Source of the DNA: Neoroseomonas terrae
GTDB lineage: Bacteria > Pseudomonadota > Alphaproteobacteria > Acetobacterales > Acetobacteraceae
Assembly (NCBI RefSeq): GCF_018129025.1
Contig: NZ_JAAEDI010000044.1
Coordinates: 1-36,508 of the forward strand
Direction: 5' to 3'
Length of the DNA stretch: 36,508 nucleotides
The first letter of the stretch is position 1, and each line of letters starts with the position of its first letter. The position numbers and the translations under genes are program-made. Of this stretch, positions 1-7,689 are shown piece by piece. Under the pieces are notes generated by a model, which had not been told where the DNA came from, searched no databases, and was given only the letters and a program-made list of their open reading frames with translations.

Positions 1-2
1 CG

Positions 3-683
3 CCCCGCCAGCGCATCGCCGCGGCGCTCGCCACCCAGGCGCTGCTCGGCGACCCGGCGCGCGCCGCGGAAATGACGGCAGCCGCGCGGCTCAATCTTGC
101 CGCGCTGCCGGACACCGAGACCGCACCGGCCGAGCTGGCCCAGGCGCTGATGACGGCCGGATCGCTCTTCCATGCCTCCCACAGCGAGGAAGACCGCGCG
201 CAGGCCGAGGCACTCGCCACGCGACTCTGCGCCACCCAGGCCGATGACGGCGTGTTCCGCGAGACCGGGGCGATGGCCTTCGTCGCCGAGCACGCCGTCG
301 CCCTGCTGGCGCTGGCGCGGAGCCTGCCCTTCGGCGGTCAAGCCGGAGAGGCGGTTCGGCGTGGCATCGACGCCCTGGCGCTGATCACCCTCCCCGGCCC
401 GGTGGATACCATTACCTTGCCCGCAGCACCGGCCGCGGGCACCGAGGAACTGGCGCTGCTGCTGCGTGCCCTGCGTGCGGCCCAGACCGCCCGGGCAACC
501 GGCGTGCTGGCCCTATCGGAGGCGGAGGCGCGACGGCTGGCCTTCCTTGCCGACCTCGCGCTGCGCTTCCTGCAGGCGCGGATAAGACCGGAAGGAGACG
601 CTCTGATCGTGGACGGACCATTGTCGGCACAGGTCGCGGCACTGGCGGCACTGGTGCCGCCCGAAGGGGCGATGGGGCGATGA
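3..683 (+). CDS. Unrecognised protein, C-terminal part (gene starts before the window)
   Basis: The reading frame is open from the first complete codon at position 3, so the true start lies outside the window; the internal ATG at 72 is probably not the start. About 226 residues are visible. They are rich in Ala and Leu, look almost wholly helical, and have no signal peptide or membrane segment. A stretch reading ATQADDGVFRE weakly recalls the turns of alpha/alpha-toroid proteins (prenyltransferase/terpene-cyclase-like repeats), but this is too thin to name a family. The stop overlaps the ATG of the next gene by 4 bases (ATGA at 680), so the two are probably co-transcribed and translationally coupled. 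I do not recognise the protein. Confidence 0.7.
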   Translation, partial: PRQRIAAALATQALLGDPARAAEMTAAARLNLAALPDTETAPAELAQALMTAGSLFHASHSEEDRAQAEALATRLCATQADDGVFRETGAMAFVAEHAVALLALARSLPFGGQAGEAVRRGIDALALITLPGPVDTITLPAAPAAGTEELALLLRALRAAQTARATGVLALSEAEARRLAFLADLALRFLQARIRPEGDALIVDGPLSAQVAALAALVPPEGAMGR

Positions 684-1765
684 GAGGGACGGAAGATCGG
701 AGGGGCTCCGCCCCTCCAAACCACCCCGCCAAAGGCCGAAGGGCCTTTGGAAACCAATACCGGGTGTTGAGCGGGAAGGGCGCGGCGCGAAGCCACGACG
801 CGTCGGGTAACAGGAATTGGCTTGCCGCATGCGCCCGCACCCTGGCGCAGATGCGGGCCATGCTGGGCCATGGCCCCGGCGCCGCCACGGCACGCCCGGG
901 CGCTTCGGCGCCAGGTATTGGTTTCCAAAGGCCCTTCGGCCTTTGGTGGGGTGAGGTCCGGAGAGGGGCAAAGCCCCTCTCCGCAGCCACCGCCGCCATT
1001 CTTCTCACCCTCGCCGCCTGTACCGCGCCGCCCCCGCCGTCCCTGGAACCCCCGCTGACCTACCCGCCGGCCGCGCGCGACCGCATGCTGCGCATTGCGA
1101 CCGCGGAGTGGGAGGACTGGGGCCGCCAGTACGACACCGCCGTGCCGCCGGCGCTGGAGTCCGACCCGGCGAACTTCCCGCGCGTGCTCGCCTACTGGCG
1201 TGCCGTGCCCGAGGGCGTGGATCCGATTGCGCGCAACCGCGCCCTGTACCGGCAGGGCAGCGCGGCCCTGTGGCGGGAACCGGCCTGGTCGGCGGCCTTC
1301 ATCTCCTTCGTCATGCGCAGCGCGGGCGTGGATGCGCGGGAGTTCAGGCCGTCGGCCTCGCATGCCTTCTACCTTGACGCGCTGATCGCCGATGCGATGC
1401 GCTTCCCGACGATGGCGCCGTTCGTTCCCTACAACGTGACGGAACGGGCCCCGCAGGTGGGCGATCTGGTCTGCGCGGACCGATCATCGCGGCCGCTGCC
1501 GGGCTGGCGCGACCGGCTGCAGGAAGCGGGCCGCTTCCGGCCGATGCATTGCGACATCGTCGTGCGGGTGGCGCCGGGCGTGGTCGAGGCGGTCGGCGGC
1601 AACATCCGTGACGCCGTGACCCTGTCCAGCTTCCGAGCCGATGCGACAGGCCGCCTTCTTCCCAGGCCGGCGGGGCAACCCACATGGTTCGCCGTCCTGG
1701 AGAACCGGCTGGGGCGCCTGCCCCCGTGGTCCTCGCCATCCCACAATGAGAGTCCATCCTCGTGA
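680..1765 (+). CDS. DUF2272-type lipoprotein with an N-terminal part encoded by a palindromic repeat
   Basis: This is a 361-residue frame whose last ~248 residues look like a DUF2272 domain. A hydrophobic stretch ends in the lipobox LAAC with Cys114 as the likely lipidated residue, so the mature domain should sit on the periplasmic side of a membrane. The core has WSAAFISF (residues 203-210), GDLVC (261-265), HCD (290-292) and GGN (306-308). That pattern recalls CHAP/NlpC-P60 amidases, with Ser204 where those enzymes carry the nucleophilic Cys; this is my reading, not an established activity. The start at 680 is chosen because it overlaps the previous stop (ATGA) and has GAAGGGG upstream; ATGs at 851 and 860 are in frame but lack a ribosome site. 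Residues ~7-101 come from the repeat at 699-982, so the signal peptide has an abnormally long leader. The 3' end overlaps the next gene by 4 bases (GTGA). Confidence 0.7.
   Translation: MRGTEDRRGSAPPNHPAKGRRAFGNQYRVLSGKGAARSHDASGNRNWLAACARTLAQMRAMLGHGPGAATARPGASAPGIGFQRPFGLWWGEVRRGAKPLSAATAAILLTLAACTAPPPPSLEPPLTYPPAARDRMLRIATAEWEDWGRQYDTAVPPALESDPANFPRVLAYWRAVPEGVDPIARNRALYRQGSAALWREPAWSAAFISFVMRSAGVDAREFRPSASHAFYLDALIADAMRFPTMAPFVPYNVTERAPQVGDLVCADRSSRPLPGWRDRLQEAGRFRPMHCDIVVRVAPGVVEAVGGNIRDAVTLSSFRADATGRLLPRPAGQPTWFAVLENRLGRLPPWSSPSHNESPSS
699..982. repeat. Composite palindromic repeat, copy A (complete, two inverted arms)
   Basis: Left arm 699-760: stem-loop GGAGGGGC/GCCCCTCC (699-717), linker CCACCCCG, stem-loop CCAAAGGCC/GGCCTTTGG (729-750), then AAACCAATAC. 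Right arm 915-982 is the inverse: GTATTGGTTT, CCAAAGGCC...GGCCTTTGG (925-946), linker, then GGAGAGGGGC/GCCCCTCTCC (960-982). The centre (761-914) is unique in this window. The whole copy lies inside the open reading frame of the DUF2272 lipoprotein. It is the best preserved of four copies. Confidence 0.9.
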
Positions 1766-2874
1766 ACGATCTCTTCTCACCTTTCACGCTGCGTGGCGTC
1801 ACGCTGAAGAATCGCATCGGCGTCTCGCCGATGTGCATGTACTCCTGCCGCGATGACGGCGTGCCGACCGACTGGCACATGCAGCACCTCGTCTCACGTT
1901 CCGTTGGCGGCGCGGGACTCGTGATCACCGAAGCCTCGGCCGTGGTGCCGGAGGGGCGCATCACGCCCGCCGATGTCGGCATCTGGAACGACGCGCAGAT
2001 GGAAGCGCATGCGCGTATCGTCGCGGCGGTGCATGCGACCGGATCGGTCGCCGGCATCCAGATCGCCCATGCCGGGCGCAAGGCCTCGCGCGCGGCGCCG
2101 TGGGTGCATGGGCCGGCCGTGCCGTCCTGGACCTGCATGGCGCCGTCCGCGGAGGCGTTCGAGGGCTTCGCCGTCCCGCACGCCATGACCGAGGCTGAGA
2201 TCGCCGCCACGATCGCGGCCTTCGTCGCGGCGGCGAAGCGGTCCGTGCAGGCCGGCTACCGGTTCATCGAGATCCACGGCGCGCACGGCTATCTGGCACA
2301 CCAGTTCTGCAGCCCGATCTCGAACCGCCGCAACGACGCATGGGGCGGCGACTTCGAGGGCCGTACGCGCTTCGTGCGCGAAGTCGCCACGGCGGTCCGC
2401 GCCGCGATCCCGGAGGATGTCGTGCTGGCGCTCCGGATCTCCCACACCGACTGGGTGGAGGGTGGCTGGACGACGGAGGAGAGCGTCGAGCTCGCGCGGC
2501 GGGTAAAGGCGCTCGGCGTCGATGTCATCGACGTGTCCTCGGGCGGGCTCGATGCCGGGCAGAAGATCTTGCTTGGGCCGGGGTATCAAGTGCCGGGCGC
2601 GGCGGCAGTCAGGCAAGGTGCCGACATCCCCGTCGCCGCGGTCGGGCTGATCACGGAGCCGGCGCAGGCGCAGGCGATCCTGACGGAAGGCAAGGCCGAC
2701 CTGATCCTGCTGGCGCGCGTGCTGCTGCGCGAACCATACTGGCCGCTGCGTGCGGCGGTGGAACTCGGCCGCACGCCGACGCTGGCGATCCCGCCGCAAT
2801 ACGAGCGCGGCTGGAACACGCTGGCGAAGCTAGAGATGGACAGGACGGTGGCGGTGCCGATGCAGGCGCTCTGA
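1762..2874 (+). CDS. NADH:flavin oxidoreductase, Old Yellow Enzyme family (YqjM-like class)
   Basis: A 370-residue FMN-dependent TIM-barrel ene-reductase. The class marker SPMCMYS gives Cys25 and Tyr27, the residues that tune the flavin and bind substrate in YqjM. HGAHGYLAHQF supplies the His172/His175 pair that holds the substrate carbonyl or nitro group. Gln100 and the C-terminal AVGLITEP and ILLARVLLREP strings are FMN-phosphate-side motifs, and QYERGW near the C-terminus matches the region carrying the inter-subunit arginine finger of class III enzymes. Such enzymes reduce activated C=C bonds using NAD(P)H; the natural substrate cannot be told from sequence. The GTG start at 1762 overlaps the upstream stop by 4 bases. 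The protein is cytoplasmic and of full family length. Confidence 0.93.
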   Translation: MNDLFSPFTLRGVTLKNRIGVSPMCMYSCRDDGVPTDWHMQHLVSRSVGGAGLVITEASAVVPEGRITPADVGIWNDAQMEAHARIVAAVHATGSVAGIQIAHAGRKASRAAPWVHGPAVPSWTCMAPSAEAFEGFAVPHAMTEAEIAATIAAFVAAAKRSVQAGYRFIEIHGAHGYLAHQFCSPISNRRNDAWGGDFEGRTRFVREVATAVRAAIPEDVVLALRISHTDWVEGGWTTEESVELARRVKALGVDVIDVSSGGLDAGQKILLGPGYQVPGAAAVRQGADIPVAAVGLITEPAQAQAILTEGKADLILLARVLLREPYWPLRAAVELGRTPTLAIPPQYERGWNTLAKLEMDRTVAVPMQAL

Positions 2875-2995
2875 TGGGCTGCGGCCGCCGCGCCGGCTTG
2901 GCGCGCGGCCTGCAGGACGACATCATCCGTGGCATGCGCGCCGCCCCGGCGGCGCGCCGGGGCAGTGGCTGATCGACGGGAAGGGGGCTAAGCCG

Positions 2996-3880
2996 ATGGC
3001 ATCGGAGATCGACGGCGTCCGTGCATTGCTGACCGGCCGCCCCCGCCCGGTCGGCTGGGCGGAGCGCCGCGCGCGGATCGATGAGGTGGCGGCAGTGGAT
3101 GCGCCGCCCACCGACATCGCTTTCACGGCCACCACCATCGCAGGCGTTCCGGCCGAATGGTCCGAAGCGCCGGGCGTGGATACGAGGCGCGTGCTGCTGT
3201 TCCTGCACGGCGGCGGCTACTGCTCCGGCTCCATCGTCAGCCATCGCACCATGGCGTCACGCGCCGGCCAGGCGGGCGGCATGCGCGCACTGGCGCTGCA
3301 ATACCGGCTGGCACCGGAGCATCCTTTCCCCGCCGCGCTCGAGGATGCGCGCGCGGCATATGAGGCACTGTTGGCGCAGGGCATCGCGCCGGCGGATATC
3401 GCAGTGGGCGGCGACAGCGCCGGCGGTGGGCTGACGCTCGCGCTGATGATGTCGCTGCGCGACGGCGGCCGGCCCTTGCCCGGCTGCGCGTGGCTCACCT
3501 CGCCATGGGTGGACCTGGCGATGGCGGGCGGGAGCATGGACAGCAAGGATGCGGAAGATCCGCTGATCCATCGCGGCTATCTGGAAGAACTGGCCGCCGC
3601 CTATCGCGGCAGCACCCCGGCAGCCGATCCGCTGGTCTCGCCCCTGCATGCCGATCTGCACGGGCTGCCGCCGGTGCTCGTGCAGGTGGGTTCGGCCGAG
3701 ACGCTGCTGGATGACGCGGTGCGCATCGCCGGCCGGCTCGGTGCTGCCGAGGTGCCCGTGCGGCTCGAGATATGGCCGCGCATGATCCATGCCTGGGCGC
3801 TGTGGGCGGCGAGGCTTACCGAAGGCCGGCAGGCGCTGGCATCGGCCGGCGCCTTCCTGCGGCAGCGCGGCGGCGGGTAA
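2996..3880 (+). CDS. Alpha/beta hydrolase, hormone-sensitive-lipase (type IV) esterase family
   Basis: A 294-residue carboxylesterase-type protein. HGGG (71-74) forms the oxyanion hole, GDSAG centres on nucleophile Ser141, Glu235 in VGSAETLL takes the acid position (many relatives have Asp or Glu there), and His265 in MIHAW completes the triad. LAPEHPFPAALED (105-117) is another family hallmark. There is no signal peptide, so it should be cytoplasmic and hydrolyse short-chain esters; the real substrate is unknown. AAGGGGG upstream of the ATG supports the start at 2996. It follows the Old Yellow Enzyme gene after 121 bases with no evident hairpin between them, so the two may share a transcript. 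Confidence 0.92.
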   Translation: MASEIDGVRALLTGRPRPVGWAERRARIDEVAAVDAPPTDIAFTATTIAGVPAEWSEAPGVDTRRVLLFLHGGGYCSGSIVSHRTMASRAGQAGGMRALALQYRLAPEHPFPAALEDARAAYEALLAQGIAPADIAVGGDSAGGGLTLALMMSLRDGGRPLPGCAWLTSPWVDLAMAGGSMDSKDAEDPLIHRGYLEELAAAYRGSTPAADPLVSPLHADLHGLPPVLVQVGSAETLLDDAVRIAGRLGAAEVPVRLEIWPRMIHAWALWAARLTEGRQALASAGAFLRQRGGG

Positions 3881-3982
3881 CGCGCGCCAGACGCTACCGG
3901 GCGGCGCCCCGCCTCGGCAACGCTGCGCACCCTGCCCGCCTGTGCGACATTGGGTGCGGAAGGATAGGGGCCGACGCGCCGC

Positions 3983-4642
3983 ATGCCAGATACCGATGCC
4001 CCGGCGGGATCGCCGCGCGAGACCCCCCGCCGCCGTGACGCCGACGAAACCCGCAGGGAGATCCTGGAAGCGGCGATCGCGGAGTTCAGCGAGAAGGGCT
4101 TCTCGGGCGGGCGCGTGGACGATATCGCGGCACGCATGCGCACAACCAAGCGCATGATCTATTACTATTTCGGCGGCAAGACGCAGCTCTATGCCGCGGT
4201 GCTCGAACACCTTTATGGCGCCATGCGCGATGCGGAGCAGGCGCTTCACCTTGATGCGCTGCCGCCGGTCGAGGCGCTGCGGCGCCTGGTGGAGGTCACC
4301 TTCGATCATCACGCCGCGCATCCCGAGTTCGTCCGGCTGGTCAGCGTGGAGAACATTCACGAAGCGCGGATCGTCGCGGCGTCCCCCACCATTCGTGCAC
4401 GAAACGCGGCGGTCATTGGCACGCTGCGGGACCTGATCGCACGCGGCGAGGCGTCCGGCGCGTTTCGTCCCGGCCTCGATGCGCTTGACCTGCACATGCT
4501 GATCAGCGGCTTCTGCTTCTACCGCGTGTCCAACCGCCACACGTTGCGCGCGATCTTTGGCCGCGACCAGGCGAACGCGGACGCTGCACGCCGCCATCGC
4601 CGCATGATCGAGGAGGCGGTGCTGCGCTACGTGCAGCCGTAG
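3983..4642 (+). CDS. TetR/AcrR-family transcriptional regulator, likely regulator of the quinate/shikimate genes
   Basis: A 219-residue one-component regulator. Residues ~17-65 form the N-terminal helix-turn-helix, with the typical REILEAAIAEFSEKGFSG opening and a recognition helix ending TTKRMIYYYFGGK. The remaining helical region is the ligand-binding and dimerisation domain; VRLVSVENIHEA recalls TetR regulators of aromatic or acid catabolism. The first ~20 residues (Pro, Arg, Asp-rich) are a loose extension. The gene converges on the shikimate dehydrogenase gene and their 3' ends overlap by 16 bases (4627-4642). Its position suggests that it controls the divergent promoter region at 5524-5705, sensing a pathway compound; that is inference. 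Confidence 0.9.
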   Translation: MPDTDAPAGSPRETPRRRDADETRREILEAAIAEFSEKGFSGGRVDDIAARMRTTKRMIYYYFGGKTQLYAAVLEHLYGAMRDAEQALHLDALPPVEALRRLVEVTFDHHAAHPEFVRLVSVENIHEARIVAASPTIRARNAAVIGTLRDLIARGEASGAFRPGLDALDLHMLISGFCFYRVSNRHTLRAIFGRDQANADAARRHRRMIEEAVLRYVQP

Positions 4643-5523
4643 GAGCTTGACGCGTCACCGGACGCCGACATGTCCACGAAGTGCCGCAGCATGCGTTCCG
4701 CGTCGGGCTCAAGGCCCGTGAACAGCCGGAACGCGCCCACCGCCTGGAAGACTGCCATCCCCCCACCGTCGAGGATGCGGCACCCGCGCGCCCGGGCGGC
4801 GCGCAGCAACGCGGTTTCGCGCGGGAAGTAGACGACGTCCGCAACCCACAGGCCGGGATGCAGCAGGGCCACCGGCAGCGGCGTGCCGGGCAGTTTCGCC
4901 ATGCCGACCGGCGTGCAGTTCACCAGCCCGTCGGCTTTCGCCACCGCTGCGGAGAGGTCCGCGCAGACCGCAGCGCGTTCGCGCCCAAACCGTGCGCGCA
5001 GCCCATCGACAAGCGCTTCCGCGCGGGCTGCCTCGGTATCGGCGATCGCGATCTCCCCGATGCCGTCGCCGAGCAGCGCGTGCGCCACCGCGGCGCCGGC
5101 GCCGCCGGCACCCAGCAGGACGACCCGCAGGCGCGCGACACCCTGCATGCCGCGGCGGAAGCTTTCCGCGAAGCCGGAGCAATCGGTGTTATGGCCGATG
5201 CGCCGCCCGCCCCGCAGCACGACGGTATTCACCGCGCCCAGCGCCCGCGCATCGCCCGACAGTTCGTCGAGCAGCGGGACAACCGTTTGCTTGCAGGGAT
5301 AGGTGACGTTCAACCCGGCGAAGCCCATCCACTCCGCCGCCCGCAGCAGATCAGGCAGCGCCTCGGTGCCCAGCCGGAGCACGGCCAGGTCGATGCGGCG
5401 GTATATCAGCCGCAATCCCTGCGCGGCCCCCTCATGTTCATGCATGGCGGGCGTGCTGGACGCGGCGATGTCCTGGCCGATCAGGCCCGCCAGCACGGCT
5501 GGGGATGCGTCCGCAGACCCCAT
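4627..5523 (-). CDS. Quinate/shikimate dehydrogenase, catabolic NAD-type (AroE superfamily, QsuD-like)
   Basis: A 298-residue member of the AroE superfamily. The substrate pocket shows SSTPAMHEHEG (22-32), with Ser22 and Thr24 as carboxylate ligands, and the catalytic pair Lys78 (YPCK) and Asp114 (NTD). GAGGAG (138-143) begins the Rossmann fold, and Asp162 at the end of the second strand, as in Corynebacterium QsuD, favours NAD+ over NADP+. Overall the protein reads much more like QsuD than like biosynthetic AroE, which has a SKSP-type pocket. It would oxidise shikimate to 3-dehydroshikimate and probably quinate to 3-dehydroquinate. AGGAGG lies 6 bases before the ATG. It is divergent from the dehydratase gene and convergent with the TetR gene. 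Confidence 0.9.
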   Translation of the reverse strand: MGSADASPAVLAGLIGQDIAASSTPAMHEHEGAAQGLRLIYRRIDLAVLRLGTEALPDLLRAAEWMGFAGLNVTYPCKQTVVPLLDELSGDARALGAVNTVVLRGGRRIGHNTDCSGFAESFRRGMQGVARLRVVLLGAGGAGAAVAHALLGDGIGEIAIADTEAARAEALVDGLRARFGRERAAVCADLSAAVAKADGLVNCTPVGMAKLPGTPLPVALLHPGLWVADVVYFPRETALLRAARARGCRILDGGGMAVFQAVGAFRLFTGLEPDAERMLRHFVDMSASGDASSSYGCT

Positions 5524-5705
5524 CGCATTCCTCCTGACCGGTCACCGGCCATGGCGGGGGCGACCGGCGACTCTCTGGCGCCCGACGAACATGCTTGACG
5601 CTTTAATTAACTAACCAGTACATACACGTCAACATCCAGGCCAGCTACAGGCTGGGATGTCGATACCGGCCTGTGGTCCTTCCTCGACAGCGGACGGAGA
5701 TCTCC
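5524..5705. promoter_or_regulatory. Divergent control region between dehydrogenase and dehydratase genes
   Basis: This gap carries the transcription starts of both catabolic arms. It holds a perfect 10-base palindrome TGACCGGTCA (5535-5544) just upstream of the dehydrogenase ribosome site. It also holds an AT-rich island, striking in this GC-rich DNA: TTGACG (5595-5600), TTTAATTAACTAACCAG (5602-5618), TACATA (5619-5624) and CGTCAA (5627-5632). TTGACG and TACATA are 18 bases apart and could be a promoter reading toward the dehydratase; TTGACG/CGTCAA also form an inverted pair around the island, as an operator might. Function is inferred from position only. Confidence 0.45.
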
Positions 5706-7574
5706 ATGGACGCGGCGCGCCGCCTGCCGACATCGATCGCCACCGTCTGCCTGTCGGGCACGCTGCCGGACAAGCTCGAAGCCGCGGCGGCGGCCGGCTT
5801 CGACGCCATCGAGATGTTCGAGAACGATCTGCTTACCTTCAACGGTAGCCCGGCCGAGGTGCGGCGCATGTGCTCGGACCTCGGCCTTCGCATCGCGATC
5901 TTTCAACCTTTCCGCGACTTCGAGGCGATGCCGGAGCCTCAGCGGGCCCGCAACCTCGACCGCGCGGAACGCAAGTTCGACACGATGCAGGCCCTCGGCA
6001 CCGACCTCGTGCTGGTCTGTTCCAACGTACAGCCCGCAGCGATCGACGACCCCGCCCGCGCGGCGGCCGACCTGCGGGAGATGGCCGAACGCGCCGACCG
6101 CCACGGTCTGCGCGTCTGCTACGAAGCCCTGGCCTGGGGCCGGCATGTGAGCCGATGGCGCCAGGCCTGGGAGATCGTGCGGGCCGCCGACCATCCCGCG
6201 CTCGGCCTCTGCCTCGACAGCTTCCATACGTTGGCGCTCGACGACGATCTTTCCGGGCTTGCCGGCGCGGTTCCCGCCGAACGGATCTTCTTCCTTCAGC
6301 TCGCCGACGCGCCACGCCTGTCGATGGACGTGCTGTCCTGGAGCCGTCATCACCGCCTCTTCCCCGGGCAGGGAGAATTGCCGGTCGCGCAGTTCCTGTC
6401 GGATCTCCTCGCGACGGGGTGGGCGGGGCTGCTGTCGCTCGAGGTGTTCAACGACGAGTTCCGGGCCGCACCGTCGCGGCGCATCGCACGTGACGGCCAG
6501 CGCAGCCTGATTTGGCTGATGGAGCAGGCCGGCCTCGCCCCCCTGCCCGCATTGCCGGACTTCTCGGGCATCGAGTTTGCGGAGTTCGCCGTCGATGCGG
6601 CAGCACGCCAGGAACTTGGCCGCTATCTCGGCGGACTCGGCTTCCGGCATGCGGGCCGGCACCGTTCGAAGGATGTCGATCTATGGCGCAGCGGCGGCGC
6701 CAACCTGGTGCTGAATGCCGAGCCCGACAGCGCCGCCTCGGAACGCTTCGAGCAGCTTGGTCCCGCCGTCTGCGCCCTCGCCTTTCGCGTGGACGATCCC
6801 GACCGCCTCGTTGGACGGGCGGAGGCGCTGCAGTACCCGGTGTGGCGCGAGCGCATCGGCGAGGGCGAACGCCGCATCCCTGCGGTGCGCGTGCCCGACG
6901 GCACGCTGATCTATCTGGTCGCGGACCCTGCGCACAGCGAAAGACCGATCTGGGAAGACGACTTCATCCTCGAGACTGCGGCCGCTGAGCCGGCGCCCCT
7001 GCTCGGCATCGACCACGCGGCGCAGGCCGTCGCACCCGGCGTCATGGGAACCTTCGTGCTGTTCTACCGTGCCCTGTTCGGGCTGGAGCCGGAGACGCCG
7101 TGGGAGCTGCCGGACCCTTACGGCCTCGTCCGATCGCGGGCGTTCACCTCACGCGACGGATCGGTGCGCCTGCCGCTGAACGTCTCGGAGAGTTCGCGCA
7201 CGGGCACCGGCCGCTTCATCTCCGCGCTGGCCGGTGCGGGCGTGCATCACCTCGCCTTCGCGGCCTCCGACGTCACGCGCGTGCTGGATGGCGCGGGGGA
7301 ACGACATGCCGCGCTGCTCGACATTCCCGCAAACTACTACGAGGACCTGAACGCGCGCTTCGGTCTCGACGGGGATGAGCTGGCGCGGCTTGAAGCTCAC
7401 CACATCCTGTACGACCGCGATGCGGAGGGCCGCGAGTTCCGGCATGCCTATACGCGGCAGTTCCGCGACCGCATCTTCCTGGAGGTGGTCGAGCGCGGCG
7501 CGGGCTACACGGGCTTCGGCGCGGCCAATGCATCCGTCCGCATGGCGGCGCAGCGGCGTGAGGCATCCTCGTGA
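5706..7574 (+). CDS. quiC: 3-dehydroshikimate dehydratase, QuiC type (TIM barrel fused to HPPD-like domain)
   Basis: A 622-residue two-domain enzyme converting 3-dehydroshikimate to protocatechuate. The N-terminal half (~1-265) is a sugar-phosphate-isomerase-like TIM barrel with metal ligands Glu140 (CYEAL), Asp171 (CLDSFH), Gln198 (LQLAD) and Glu246 (SLEVFN); the spacing agrees closely with Pseudomonas QuiC1. The C-terminal half (~285-605) is a vicinal-oxygen-chelate domain like 4-hydroxyphenylpyruvate dioxygenase, keeping a His437 (GIDH), His515 (VHHLAF), Glu593 (FLEVVE) triad. Automated annotation may mistake it for HPPD. The start at 5706 is preferred over the in-frame ATG at 5673 because homology begins just after it and CGGAG lies upstream. 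It heads a plus-strand run with the TRAP transporter and dehydroquinase genes. Confidence 0.92.
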   Translation: MDAARRLPTSIATVCLSGTLPDKLEAAAAAGFDAIEMFENDLLTFNGSPAEVRRMCSDLGLRIAIFQPFRDFEAMPEPQRARNLDRAERKFDTMQALGTDLVLVCSNVQPAAIDDPARAAADLREMAERADRHGLRVCYEALAWGRHVSRWRQAWEIVRAADHPALGLCLDSFHTLALDDDLSGLAGAVPAERIFFLQLADAPRLSMDVLSWSRHHRLFPGQGELPVAQFLSDLLATGWAGLLSLEVFNDEFRAAPSRRIARDGQRSLIWLMEQAGLAPLPALPDFSGIEFAEFAVDAAARQELGRYLGGLGFRHAGRHRSKDVDLWRSGGANLVLNAEPDSAASERFEQLGPAVCALAFRVDDPDRLVGRAEALQYPVWRERIGEGERRIPAVRVPDGTLIYLVADPAHSERPIWEDDFILETAAAEPAPLLGIDHAAQAVAPGVMGTFVLFYRALFGLEPETPWELPDPYGLVRSRAFTSRDGSVRLPLNVSESSRTGTGRFISALAGAGVHHLAFAASDVTRVLDGAGERHAALLDIPANYYEDLNARFGLDGDELARLEAHHILYDRDAEGREFRHAYTRQFRDRIFLEVVERGAGYTGFGAANASVRMAAQRREASS

Positions 7575-7689
7575 GTCCCGTCAGAACCCGTCGCCGGCCC
7601 AAACCATGTTGATTCGGGTCATACCGATCCGTAGCGTCGAGCCAAGCCGCAGCAAGCGGCCAGGACAAAGTCCAGGGAAGGAAACGCCC

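Noticed and set aside
412..1008. Minus-strand open frames over repeat copy A, with similar ones over copies B and D
   Set aside because: They share peptide strings such as RRAFGNQY only because the repeat arms recur; no ribosome site or domain supports them as genes.
5706..7574. Annotation of this gene as 4-hydroxyphenylpyruvate dioxygenase
   Set aside because: Only the C-terminal half resembles HPPD; the N-terminal barrel with its Glu, Asp, Gln and Glu metal ligands and the neighbouring genes fit QuiC-type 3-dehydroshikimate dehydratase.
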